64,000 bases of DNA, taken from the NCBI RefSeq assembly GCF_001598375.1, contig NZ_BCYV01000011.1, positions 124,001 to 188,000 of the forward strand, in the 5' to 3' direction. The number at the start of each line of letters is the position of its first letter. Positions within the stretch are counted from its first letter, which is position 1. The DNA is from Novosphingobium capsulatum NBRC 12533 (lineage in GTDB: Bacteria > Pseudomonadota > Alphaproteobacteria > Sphingomonadales > Sphingomonadaceae). Positions 39,381 to 47,795 of the stretch are shown here, piece by piece. A model generated the notes under the pieces. That model was not told where the DNA came from and searched no databases. It worked only from the letters and a program-made list of their open reading frames with translations. A program made the position numbers and the translations under genes.

Positions 39381-39699
39381 GAGGTCGCTTGGCTCCTTGC
39401 GCATCGGCAGTATCGTGGCATCGTCGTTCCGGGCTTTGCCCCGAAAGGTCCGCTCGGTGATGGCACGGTCATCGGCCCCGACCTAGCGGGGCAGGGGTTC
39501 CCCGTCTTGACGGCCCGCGCAAGCAATTTTGCAAGGCGCGGCTGTTCGGTGGCCAAGTGCCTGTAAAGCGGCACTTGCTGGCGCCATCAAATTGATGGCT
39601 GACGCCCTCGTTGTTGCGAGCGAGCCTCCATGCTTGGCAAGCGCGCCAGCGTGGGGTCTGATAGCTGCGCCACTCACTATCCGGGACTCGCCGCGCACC
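39381..39699. other. 319-base divergent control region with palindromes
   Basis: No gene. It holds a perfect palindrome GCCATCA-AAT-TGATGGC (39583-39599) and a stem-loop AAGTGC/GCACTT (39555-39576). The palindrome looks like an operator for one or both of the divergent DODA and MFS2-ribokinase operons. The regulator is unknown. Confidence 0.5.
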
Positions 39700-40968
39700 A
39701 TGCCTTCTGCGCCCAGCTATCAGGCGGCCAAGGTCGCCATCGCCGCCACCATCGCCAACACCTTGTGCATGACCGCGGCGATTTCCGCCACGATCGGCGT
39801 GTTCCTGGTGCCGATCGCGCAGGATTTCGGCTGGCCGCGTGCCGGTGTTTCGGGCGTGCTCGGGCTGATTTCGGTGATCAGCGCGATCAGCTATCCGCTG
39901 ATCGGCCGGGCGATGGACCGGTTTGGCGCACGCTGGCTTCTGCTGACGGGCAATCTCGGGCTGGCGGTGGGCATCCTGCTGGTGTCGCGCGCCGATGGCA
40001 CGATGCTCGATTTCTACTGGCGGTTTGCCGTGGTCGGGCTGTTCGGCACGATGGCGGCCACAGGCATGGTCAGCAAGGTGGTGTCGAACTGGTTCGATGC
40101 GCGGCGCGGGCTGATGCTGGGGGTTACCGCGGGCGTGGGCAATGGCCTGGGCGCCACGATCATGCCGATCGTGGCCGGCGTGGTCCTGTCCAGCCACGGC
40201 TGGCGCATGGGCTATGTCGTGATCGGGCTGATCGTGGCGCTGGCCGCGCCGTTCATCGCGCTGTGGATGCGCGATGCGCCACCCGCTGCGGCCGGTGATA
40301 GCCATGCCATGTCCCCGCTCGCCAGCGGCATGAGCCTGGGCCAGGCCGCGCGCACCGGTGCATTCTGGCTAATGCTGGTGGCCGTGGCGGCCGGCGCTGG
40401 CGGGATGACCGCGATGTTCACCCATGTCGTGCCGATCCTCATGGGCCATGGCGTGTCGCTGGCGCAGGCCACCGGCGTGGTAGTGGTCTTTGCCCTGGTC
40501 ACGGCGGGCTGGCAGGTAGTGACCGGCGGCCTGCTCGATCGCTTTCGCACCCCGCGCCTGATCCTGCCGATGTATGCCAGCGCCATGGCCGGCATGCTGA
40601 TCCTGCAGTTTTCCACCGGCAGCCTGGCGATCATCACCGCCGGCGCGTTGCTCGGCATCGGCATGGGGGCGGAATATGCCGCGCTGTCGTATTTCGTGTC
40701 GCGCTATTTCGGGCTGCGCCACTTCGGCACGATCGTCGGTGCATTCTATGCTGTCGTTGCGTTCATCCAGGGCGTGGCGCCGATGCTGATGGACATGAGC
40801 TTTGACCGCAGCGGCACTTATGTCGTGGCGACGCTCGCCATCGTCGGTGCATTGGCACTGGGCATGGTTCTGCTGGCGCTCTTGCCGCACCCCGACCGCT
40901 TTGCTGCCAGCGCGCCAGACGCGCGCCCGGCCGCAGACAGCGCCACGGGCGATCTGGTGCTCGCCTGA
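39700..40968 (+). CDS. MFS transporter (2), oxalate/formate-antiporter-like
   Basis: 422 residues, 12 hydrophobic segments. It resembles the OFA/monocarboxylate branch, with FLVPIAQDFGW, RAMDRFGARWLL and NWFDARRGLMLG. The start ATG 39700 gives a normal N-terminus before helix 1; the longer frame adds a non-membrane region covering the palindrome. The stop overlaps the ribokinase start (TGATG). It may carry a carboxylate or a nucleoside-like substrate; not resolved. Confidence 0.83.
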   Translation: MPSAPSYQAAKVAIAATIANTLCMTAAISATIGVFLVPIAQDFGWPRAGVSGVLGLISVISAISYPLIGRAMDRFGARWLLLTGNLGLAVGILLVSRADGTMLDFYWRFAVVGLFGTMAATGMVSKVVSNWFDARRGLMLGVTAGVGNGLGATIMPIVAGVVLSSHGWRMGYVVIGLIVALAAPFIALWMRDAPPAAAGDSHAMSPLASGMSLGQAARTGAFWLMLVAVAAGAGGMTAMFTHVVPILMGHGVSLAQATGVVVVFALVTAGWQVVTGGLLDRFRTPRLILPMYASAMAGMLILQFSTGSLAIITAGALLGIGMGAEYAALSYFVSRYFGLRHFGTIVGAFYAVVAFIQGVAPMLMDMSFDRSGTYVVATLAIVGALALGMVLLALLPHPDRFAASAPDARPAADSATGDLVLA

Positions 40969-41864
40969 TGGCAGTCGTCGTTTTCGGATCGATCAACCGC
41001 GATCTGGTCATGCGCGTGCCGCACCTGCCGCTTGCCGGGGAAACGGTTGCGGCCACCAGCTATGACCTGCTGCCCGGTGGCAAGGGTGCCAACCAGGCAG
41101 TCGCCGCCGCGCGCCAGGGCGTGCCCACGGTGATGCTGGGCGCGGTGGGCGATGATGCCCATGGCGTGGCGATGCTCGATGCCCTGGCTCAGGCCGGCGT
41201 GGGCACCGGCGCGGTGGCGCGGCTGCCTGGCCCAACCGGGCTTGCGCATGTCTTCGTGTCTGACGCGGGCGAGAACCAGATCGTGATCGTGGCGGGCGCC
41301 AATGCCGCGCTTCCTGCCCCGTCAGACTTTCCCGCCGGTGCTGCCCTGGCCGTGGCCCAGGCCGAAGTGCCGGCTGAGGCCGTGGCCCGCTTTCTGACCC
41401 TGGCGCGCGAGGCTGGCGCACGCACGCTCTACAATGCCGCGCCGGCCACGGCCGAAGGGCGCGCGATCCTGCCGCTGGCCGATATCCTGGTGGTTAATGA
41501 AACCGAACTGGCGTTCTTCCTGGGGGAGGACGTGCCGGAGGGAGACATCGCCCTGGCGGGGGCCGCGCGCCGGCTGATGGCGCGCGCGGGGCAGTGGGTG
41601 ATCGTCACGCTGGGCGGGGCCGGCGTGCTGGCCGAAGGGCCGAACGGCACGATCCGCCTGCCTGCGCGGGCCGTGCCGGTGGTGGATACGACCGGCGCGG
41701 GTGATACCTTCTGTGGCGTGCTGGCCGCGCGGCTGGCGGAAGGTGAAACCATGGCCCACGCGCTGACTGTGGCGGTGGTTGCGGCCGGAATCTCGGTGCA
41801 GCGCCTGGGTGCTGCCGCCTCGATGCCCACGCGGGCAGAGGTGGACGAGGGCCTGGCCGGATAG
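40968..41864 (+). CDS. Ribokinase-like PfkB-family sugar kinase
   Basis: 298 residues. It has PfkB signatures: FGSINRDLV at the N-terminus, GGKGANQAVAAAR (signature 1, ~37-49) and DTTGAGDTFCG (signature 2) with the catalytic Asp. Ribokinases give ribose-5-phosphate from ribose. Coupling by TGATG to an MFS gene inside a set of deaminase-like enzymes suggests ribose released from a nucleoside, but no nucleosidase is visible. The substrate could be another pentose. Confidence 0.85.
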   Translation: MAVVVFGSINRDLVMRVPHLPLAGETVAATSYDLLPGGKGANQAVAAARQGVPTVMLGAVGDDAHGVAMLDALAQAGVGTGAVARLPGPTGLAHVFVSDAGENQIVIVAGANAALPAPSDFPAGAALAVAQAEVPAEAVARFLTLAREAGARTLYNAAPATAEGRAILPLADILVVNETELAFFLGEDVPEGDIALAGAARRLMARAGQWVIVTLGGAGVLAEGPNGTIRLPARAVPVVDTTGAGDTFCGVLAARLAEGETMAHALTVAVVAAGISVQRLGAAASMPTRAEVDEGLAG

Positions 41865-41880
41865 GGCGCGCAAGGGCGGG

Positions 41881-41953
41881 GCTTCGACAAGCTCAGCCCG
41901 AACGGTGGTCAGGAATTGGCTCTCCCCATTCGCCCTGAGCCTGTCGAAGGGCG
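41881..41953. repeat. REP-like inverted pair, family B
   Basis: Inverse unit about 41883-41905 and forward unit 41927-41953, matching the cluster at 13603-13728. It lies between the convergent ribokinase and formamidase genes. Confidence 0.78.
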
Positions 41954-41979
41954 TTGGCACGTCACCCAAATCCACGCGC

Positions 41980-42014
41980 GAAAAGCGCCGGAAAGCCAAG
42001 GCTCTCCGGCGCTT
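41980..42014 (-). terminator. Intrinsic terminator after formamidase
   Basis: On the minus strand, AGCGCCGGA/TCCGGCGCT stem with a loop of about 13 bases, followed by TTTTC. It is 23 bases past the formamidase stop. Confidence 0.75.
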
Positions 42015-42036
42015 CCTGTGCGACCCTCGGCAGGGC

Positions 42037-43128
42037 TTACTGTGGGTCTTTGGCCACGCCCTTGGCGGGGAACATGTCGCGGTTGATCCGCGCGTGCACG
42101 CCCAGCGTGCCGTCCACCACCTGGGTCACGCCGAAATCGGCGGCCACGCTCATCAGCGAATAGGCATCGTTCTTCGACAGGCCGACCTGTTCGCTCAGCA
42201 GGTGGAGCATGTCGAGCGAGGCATTCTTCATCGCCGCATCCAGGTCTTCGCCAAAGCCGTGGACGATCCAGTGCTTGGGCGTTTCCAGCAGCGGCGAGGG
42301 GAAATCGAAATCCTTGCGCAGGATGATCTGGAACAGGCAGTTGAGCGAGCTTTCGATCGCCGTGCCGGAAATCTCGCCATCGCCCTGGCTGACATGCGGA
42401 TCGCCGATGGAAAAGAGGCCGCCCTTGACCTGGCACTTGTAATACATCGTTGCGCCGGCGCCGATGCGCCAGTTGTCGATATTGCCGCCATGCAGGCCGG
42501 GGGGAATCGTGCTGACCGGCTCGTTCACCGCCGGGGCCACGCCGGCCGTGCCCAGGTGCGGGCGGGCCGGGATGGTCACACCCGGCAGGGCGGGCTGGCG
42601 ATCGCACACCGGGCAGTTGGTGATCGTGCCAGGCACCAGGTACTTCCCCGGAAAATCATAGGCATAGAGCGCGCTGGCGGTTTGCGTGGTGGGATCGAGT
42701 TGGTAGATCGTCACCCGCTCCTTTTCGTCGAACTCCTGATAGAGGTGGCCCCAGTTGGCCGCGAGGTTGGAGCCATAGTTGTTGCGCGGCACCATCTGGA
42801 GATAGCGCACCTCCAGCATGTCGCCCGGCTCGGCGTCTTCGACATAGATCGGCCCGGTCATGATGTGCACGCCCGGCGCGCGGGTGGTGGGATCGATCTG
42901 GGTGAAGATCTGCTCCACGCCTTCGTCGAACATCAGTTCGGGCGCATCGCCGGCATGGTGGGTGATCGCTTCGGCATGCACCAGATCGCCGCTCTTGATC
43001 GTCAGGGCGGGCTTGATCGTGGGCGAGAAATAGCCCCAGTGCACGGTCTCGGGCGTGGCTTTCAGATAGTGCAGGGCGCCGGGCGCCGTAGCCGTCCGCT
43101 GCTGACCGTGGGTGCAGACCAAACTCAT
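42037..43128 (-). CDS. Acetamidase/formamidase
   Basis: Hydrolyses formamide or short amides to ammonia and acid. It has 363 residues of the FmdA/AmdA family. Conserved blocks are VHWGYFSPTIKPAL near residue 29, HHAGDAPE, GGNIDNWR, IGDPHVSQGDGE and GTAIESS. It contains an extra CPVCD cysteine pair around residue 173. ATG 43128 is the only sensible start. It is divergent from the VOC gene. It is a distant paralog of the amidase half of the AraC fusion at 45320, sharing HWGYFS, GGNIDNWR and SQGDGE. Confidence 0.9.
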   Translation of the reverse strand: MSLVCTHGQQRTATAPGALHYLKATPETVHWGYFSPTIKPALTIKSGDLVHAEAITHHAGDAPELMFDEGVEQIFTQIDPTTRAPGVHIMTGPIYVEDAEPGDMLEVRYLQMVPRNNYGSNLAANWGHLYQEFDEKERVTIYQLDPTTQTASALYAYDFPGKYLVPGTITNCPVCDRQPALPGVTIPARPHLGTAGVAPAVNEPVSTIPPGLHGGNIDNWRIGAGATMYYKCQVKGGLFSIGDPHVSQGDGEISGTAIESSLNCLFQIILRKDFDFPSPLLETPKHWIVHGFGEDLDAAMKNASLDMLHLLSEQVGLSKNDAYSLMSVAADFGVTQVVDGTLGVHARINRDMFPAKGVAKDPQ

Positions 43129-43328
43129 GCGTGTGCCTCGTTTCGATGGGTATCAGGACGCCTTGGTTGTCGGGCCAATGCTGCGCTGCGGTCTTGTTTG
43201 CGCGCGCCCTATGACTTGGCCGCGCCGCGCACGGATCAACAATCGGTGCGCCCAGGTCCAAGCCGGGCGGGGCCGCGCCTTGCCACAAGGTGGCTATTGA
43301 CCCTGCTGGCCAAGGAAAGGCGCTGCCA

Positions 43329-43814
43329 ATGCCCAACACCCTGATTTTCGTCGATATGCCTGCCGATGACCCGGCCGCCGCAGCCCGATTCTATGCCGAG
43401 GTGTTCGGCTGGCAGAACGATGAAAAGCCGGCCGGGGTCTATCACCGCATGGTGCCGGGCGGGCAGTTCAAGAACCCCGACGGCAGCGACAGCGCGATCG
43501 GCAACTTGCACCTGGGCATCTTTGCCGCAGCCAATGCCCGGCCGCACCCAGAACCGGCCGGCGTGGCCCCGCGCGATCTGGCGAGCGACGGGCGCAAGCC
43601 GCGCATCTGGATCCTGATCAGCGACGATGACAGTGCCGATCGCATCTTGGCCGCGGCGGAGGAACGCGGCGCCACGATCCTGTGGCGCAATCACTATTGG
43701 TCCACTTTCAACGGCTATAACCATGCCTTCCAGGATCCGTGGGGCAACGAAATCCTGCTGTGGGGCAAGGCCGGGGCCGATCCGCAGGTGCCGGCAGACT
43801 TCACCCGCGAGTGA
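43329..43814 (+). CDS. VOC (glyoxalase/bleomycin-resistance fold) protein
   Basis: 161 residues. It has two betaalphabetabetabeta halves with FVDMPADDPAAAARFYAEVFGW at the N-terminus (first ~8-29) and FQDPWGNEILLWG near the C-terminus, typical of glyoxalase-like VOC proteins. Its role may be ring-cleavage dioxygenase, isomerase or sequestration; not resolved. It precedes the Rieske gene by 186 bases, which contain a TTGCGGCGCA motif. Confidence 0.8.
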   Translation: MPNTLIFVDMPADDPAAAARFYAEVFGWQNDEKPAGVYHRMVPGGQFKNPDGSDSAIGNLHLGIFAAANARPHPEPAGVAPRDLASDGRKPRIWILISDDDSADRILAAAEERGATILWRNHYWSTFNGYNHAFQDPWGNEILLWGKAGADPQVPADFTRE

Positions 43815-43865
43815 TGCCGGTGGCGGGGGACGCAAATCCCCCGCCAATTGTGTTCTTCATTATTG

Positions 43866-43882
43866 TTGCGGCGCAGCATGGC
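43866..43882 (+). promoter_or_regulatory. Candidate operator before Rieske gene
   Basis: TTGCGGCGCAGCATGGC, 15 of 17 bases identical to 45214-45230 ahead of the AraC-formamidase gene. It lies 118 bases before the Rieske start. A weaker inverted copy (CGCAGCGCAGCATTGG) lies at 43176-43191 before the formamidase. It may be an AraC-type binding site. Confidence 0.4.
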
Positions 43883-44000
43883 TTGGCGCAGACTGCGCAG
43901 CACCACATGCTCAACAATTCGTGCTGCCCGGCTCAAGACCAGCGGCCTGCAACACCGCTAAACAGAGCTTCGATCCAGCCCGTTTCAGGAGTTTGCGCCC

Positions 44001-45191
44001 GTGACCCTCGTTACCGACAGCTTCATCCGCTCGCTTGAGAGTTCGGCCACCGACCTCGCCGAGGCGGAGACCCTGCCGCCCGAGTGCTATACCAGCGCGG
44101 AATTCTATGCGTTCGAGAAAGAGGCGCTCTACAACCACGAATGGCTATGCGTGGGCCGCGCCGATTGGGTGGCCAAGCCGGGCGACTATTTCTCCACCCG
44201 CGTGATTGGCGAACCGATCCTGGTATCGCGCACGCTGGATGGGGAAATCCGCGCGATGTCGGCGGTGTGCCAGCACCGCGCGATGCTGGTGGCCGAAGGG
44301 CACGGCAATGCACGCGGTTTCCTGTGCCCCTATCACCACTGGAGCTACAACCTGGACGGCAAGCTGGTCGCCGCCCCGGCGATGAGCAAGACCTGCAATT
44401 TCGACAAGGCGCAATACAGCCTGCCGACGTTCAAGGTGGAACTGTGGAACGGCTTCATCTTCATCAACTTTGATGCCGATGCCGCCCCGCTGGCGCCGCG
44501 CCTGACGGCGGTGGCCGACGCCATTGCCGGCTATGACTTGGCCGGGGCGGAAGGGCCGCGCCCCGATCCGGCGCCGACCTTGCCGTGGAACTGGAAGGTC
44601 ATGTTCGAAAACAACAACGATGGCTATCATGCCAGCCGGCTGCACCATGGCCCGCTGCACGATTTCGTGCCATCAGGCCTGGCGGTGTTTCCCGATAGCG
44701 ATCCGGCCGATGGCGGCTTCCTGCGCTTCAACGGCACGCTGCATGCCGATGCCAGCTTCAACGCCACGCAAAAGGCGGTGCTGCCGGTGTTCCCCGGCCT
44801 GTCTGACGAAGCGCGCATGCGCATGACCTTTGCCAACATCCCGCCCACGCTCAGCCTGGTGATGATGAGCGACATGGTGATCTATCTGATCCTGCGGCCC
44901 AATGGCCCGGAATCGCTGGAGATGGACACCGGCTTCCTGTTTGCGCCGGGCGCGATGGCCGACCCCGCCTTCGATCACAAGCTCGACATGAATATCCGCG
45001 CCTCGGGCCACATCATCGCGCAGGACCTGCATGTCGATGAACTGGTGCAGCAGGGCCTGCGCTCGCGCTTTGCCCCGCGCGGGCGCTATTCCTGGCAGGA
45101 AGGCGCGCAAGGCCAGTTCAACAAGTGGCTGGTGCACCGCTATCGCGCCACGCACCAGCGCCTGGCAGTCCGGGAAATGACCCAGGCCTGA
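44001..45191 (+). CDS. Rieske non-heme iron oxygenase, alpha subunit
   Basis: 396 residues. The Rieske [2Fe-2S] centre is at about 90-112 (Cys90-x-His92 ... Cys109-x2-His112, CQH and CPYHHW). The catalytic mononuclear iron region NNNDGYHASRLHH follows near 200. It may hydroxylate, demethylate or open an aromatic or quaternary-amine substrate. No ferredoxin or reductase gene is nearby, so electrons must come from elsewhere. Its start is GTG 44001 after TTTCAGGAG, 8 bases away. It lies 128 bases upstream of the AraC-formamidase gene in the same direction. Confidence 0.9.
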   Translation: MTLVTDSFIRSLESSATDLAEAETLPPECYTSAEFYAFEKEALYNHEWLCVGRADWVAKPGDYFSTRVIGEPILVSRTLDGEIRAMSAVCQHRAMLVAEGHGNARGFLCPYHHWSYNLDGKLVAAPAMSKTCNFDKAQYSLPTFKVELWNGFIFINFDADAAPLAPRLTAVADAIAGYDLAGAEGPRPDPAPTLPWNWKVMFENNNDGYHASRLHHGPLHDFVPSGLAVFPDSDPADGGFLRFNGTLHADASFNATQKAVLPVFPGLSDEARMRMTFANIPPTLSLVMMSDMVIYLILRPNGPESLEMDTGFLFAPGAMADPAFDHKLDMNIRASGHIIAQDLHVDELVQQGLRSRFAPRGRYSWQEGAQGQFNKWLVHRYRATHQRLAVREMTQA

Positions 45192-45213
45192 CCCGATCCG
45201 GGGCACGTTTTGT

Positions 45214-45230
45214 TTGCGGTGCAGCATTGC
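45214..45230 (+). promoter_or_regulatory. Candidate operator before AraC-formamidase gene
   Basis: TTGCGGTGCAGCATTGC, 89 bases before the start of the fusion gene, near-identical to 43866-43882. The position suits autoregulation by the AraC half. Confidence 0.4.
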
Positions 45231-45319
45231 GTGTCATCACAGATGGCGTAAGGTGGTTGCCAGGCCGGCAACCATAAGCCGCGCCGCCATCAGGGTCGCT
45301 CAACCTAGGGGGCAAGCCG

Positions 45320-47650
45320 TTGCGCTTTACCACCAATGCCTACCCGCGCGAGCAGCGCCAGGACGCCTGGCGTTTTGCGCTGCAGCGTGTCAGCCTCGAA
45401 GTGCTTGGCACTGCTGAGGAACTCTATGGCGAGCTGGTAAGCTTTACCAGCGGCCAGGGCATCCAGTTCGTGCGCGTGACCGGCAATGGCCAGCGCCTGG
45501 CGATCGATATGGCTCAGGATGCGCCCAGTTTCTGGCTGGTGCTGCTGCTCGAAGGGCGGCTGAGCGCGACGCAGGGCACCACCGCGATCGAGCTGTCCGA
45601 AGGGGACATTCTCTATGGCGGTGGCTCTGCCCGCACGCAGATCGACCTGAACGGCGAACACCGCTTTCTGCTGGTCAAGGTGCCCCACGCGCTGCCCGCG
45701 CTGCGTTCGCGCTCGGCCCTGCCATCGCAGATCAGCAACCTGATTGCCGACGAGGCGATCGGCCGCATGCTCTCGGCGCTGCTGCGCTCGGTGGCCGATA
45801 CCATCGTCGACGTGTCGGACGACCAGATCCGCCCGGTCGAACTGGCGCTCCCCGAATTCATTGCCGCCACGCTGCTCGACAAGGCACCGGTCAAGGAATT
45901 GGGCGGCGCGGCCGGTGCGCGCGCGGCGATCCTCGAACGGGTGTTCCAGTCGATCGAAATGCGCCTGTCCGATCCCAACCTGTCGATCCACCAGATCGCG
46001 GCGGAGCACCGCATTTCCCCGCGCTATCTGCAGAAACTGTTCGAAAGCGCCGGCGAAAGCTTTAGCCAGTTCGTGAAATTCCGCCGGCTGGAACGCTGCC
46101 GGCTTGACCTGGGCAGCCCGCTGCACGCGCAGCGCTCCATTTCCGAAATCCTCTTTCAGTGGGGGTTCAACGACAGCGCCAGCTTCAGCCGCGCATTCCG
46201 CGAACGCTATGGCATGAGCCCGCGCGAATACCGCAAGGTGGGCGCTCTGCCGGACGAGTCGATCGAGGCACCCCGGCGCGGGCGACCCAGCGCGCAAAAG
46301 GATGCCCGGCCCGAAGAGCGCGAGGAAGCGCCTGCCGCCACGACACTCGATCCGGCGGTAGAGGCCGATGGCCTGGTCGAGGACGTGCAGGTCGATGCCG
46401 CGCCTGGCGTGCGCCATCATGTGTTGCCGGTGCGCCCCGATACGATCCACTGGGGCTATTTCAGCAAGCATCTGAAACCCGCGCTGGAAGTCTGCTCGGG
46501 CGATTATGTCACCGTCGAAACGCTGACCCACCACGCCAACGATGACGCCGAACGCATGATCCATGGCGATCCGGCGGCAGAGGCGGTCTATCGCTGGACA
46601 GCCGAGGGCAAGGTGGTGGATCGGCGCGGGGCAGGGCCGCTCGATGCCTCGGTGCTGGGGCGTGGGCCGGGCGAGGGCTTTGGCGTGCATATCTGCACCG
46701 GCCCGATCGCCATTTCGGGGGCAGAGCCGGGCGACGTGGTGCAGGTGCGCATCCTCGATATCGATCCGCGCCCCAGCCGCAACCCGCGCTTTGCCGGGCG
46801 CGCCTTTGGCAGCAACGTGGCCGCCTATTGGGGTTTTCACTATGCCGAACTGATCACGGAGCCGAAACCGCGCGAAGTGATCACCATCTACGAGATCGAG
46901 AAGGGCGCTGGGCTGCCGCTGGCGCACGCGGTCTACAACTATCGCTGGACGCCGCAGAAAGACCCCTCGGGCGTGATTCACCCGATGTACGATTACCCCG
47001 GCGTGCCGGTCGACCCGGAAACGATCGAAAAGAACTTCAACGTGCTGCGCGATATCGAGATACCGGTGCGGCCGCATTTCGGCGTGGTGGCGCTGGCGCC
47101 GGCCCATGCCGATCTGGTCGATTCGGTGCCGCCGGCCAATTTCGGTGGCAATATCGACAACTGGCGCCTGGGGCCGGGCGCCAGCGTGTTCCTGCCGGTG
47201 GCAGTGCCTGGCGGCCTCTTGTCGCTGGGCGATCCCCACGCCAGCCAGGGCGATGGCGAACTGTGCGGCACGGCGATCGAATGCTCGATGACCGCCGTGA
47301 TCCAGGTGATCCTGCACAAGGCCAAGGGCGCGCCGGCCCACGTGCGCGAGCTGGATTATCCGATGATCGAGACGCCCAGCGAATATGTGATCCTGGGCTT
47401 TTCCAACCCCGATTACCTGCGCGATCTGGGCGGCAAGGCGCAGAGCGAGGTTTACAAGCGATCATCGATCGATGCCGCAATGCGCGACGCTTTCCGCAAG
47501 GCGCGGCGCTTCCTGATGACCATCCGCGACCTGACCGAGGACGAGGCGATCTCGCTGCTCTCGGTCGGCGTCGATTTCGGCATCAGCCAGGTCGCCAATG
47601 GCAACTGGGGCGTGCATGCGGTGATCCGCAAGGCGCTGTTCACCAGCTGA
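45320..47650 (+). CDS. AraC-family regulator fused to acetamidase/formamidase
   Basis: A single uninterrupted 776-residue frame. Residues ~1-165 form an AraC-binding-like sensor domain. Residues ~205-308 are an AraC/XylS double helix-turn-helix (SIHQIAAEHRISPRYLQKLF, then ISEILFQWGFNDSASFSRAF and YGMSPREYRK). A charged linker (~309-365, PRRGRPSAQKDARPEEREE) leads to a complete FmdA/AmdA amidase (~366-770) with IHWGYFSKHLKPAL, HHANDD, GGNIDNWR, LGDPHASQGDGE and GTAIECS. The family motifs are intact, so the amidase may be active. TTG 45320 follows AGGGGG at 7 bases. Such a protein could hydrolyse or sense an amide while binding DNA. It is downstream of the Rieske gene and followed by a family A repeat. 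Confidence 0.9.
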   Translation: MRFTTNAYPREQRQDAWRFALQRVSLEVLGTAEELYGELVSFTSGQGIQFVRVTGNGQRLAIDMAQDAPSFWLVLLLEGRLSATQGTTAIELSEGDILYGGGSARTQIDLNGEHRFLLVKVPHALPALRSRSALPSQISNLIADEAIGRMLSALLRSVADTIVDVSDDQIRPVELALPEFIAATLLDKAPVKELGGAAGARAAILERVFQSIEMRLSDPNLSIHQIAAEHRISPRYLQKLFESAGESFSQFVKFRRLERCRLDLGSPLHAQRSISEILFQWGFNDSASFSRAFRERYGMSPREYRKVGALPDESIEAPRRGRPSAQKDARPEEREEAPAATTLDPAVEADGLVEDVQVDAAPGVRHHVLPVRPDTIHWGYFSKHLKPALEVCSGDYVTVETLTHHANDDAERMIHGDPAAEAVYRWTAEGKVVDRRGAGPLDASVLGRGPGEGFGVHICTGPIAISGAEPGDVVQVRILDIDPRPSRNPRFAGRAFGSNVAAYWGFHYAELITEPKPREVITIYEIEKGAGLPLAHAVYNYRWTPQKDPSGVIHPMYDYPGVPVDPETIEKNFNVLRDIEIPVRPHFGVVALAPAHADLVDSVPPANFGGNIDNWRLGPGASVFLPVAVPGGLLSLGDPHASQGDGELCGTAIECSMTAVIQVILHKAKGAPAHVRELDYPMIETPSEYVILGFSNPDYLRDLGGKAQSEVYKRSSIDAAMRDAFRKARRFLMTIRDLTEDEAISLLSVGVDFGISQVANGNWGVHAVIRKALFTS

Positions 47651-47676
47651 TCGCGGGTAGCGGTGCGCGCCAAGGA

Positions 47677-47760
47677 AGCGGGACCCCGGATCAAGTCCGG
47701 GGTGACGTGGAAAGACATTCTTTCAGGCATCGTCTCCCCGGACTTGATCCGGGGTCCCGC
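47677..47760. repeat. REP-like inverted pair, family A (copy 3)
   Basis: Here the inverse unit (47678-47707) comes before the forward unit (47731-47760), the opposite order to copies 1 and 2. It lies between the convergent AraC-formamidase and SDR genes. Confidence 0.85.
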
Positions 47761-47795
47761 TGTTTGCCGTCACGACGTTGCGGATACCCGTTCGA

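Noticed and set aside
10020..43200. Shared 12-mer CTGCGGTCTTG near 10021, 33678 and 43186
   Set aside because: Matches of this length are expected by chance in 64 kb of GC-rich DNA, and one lies beside mfd, which is unrelated to the island.
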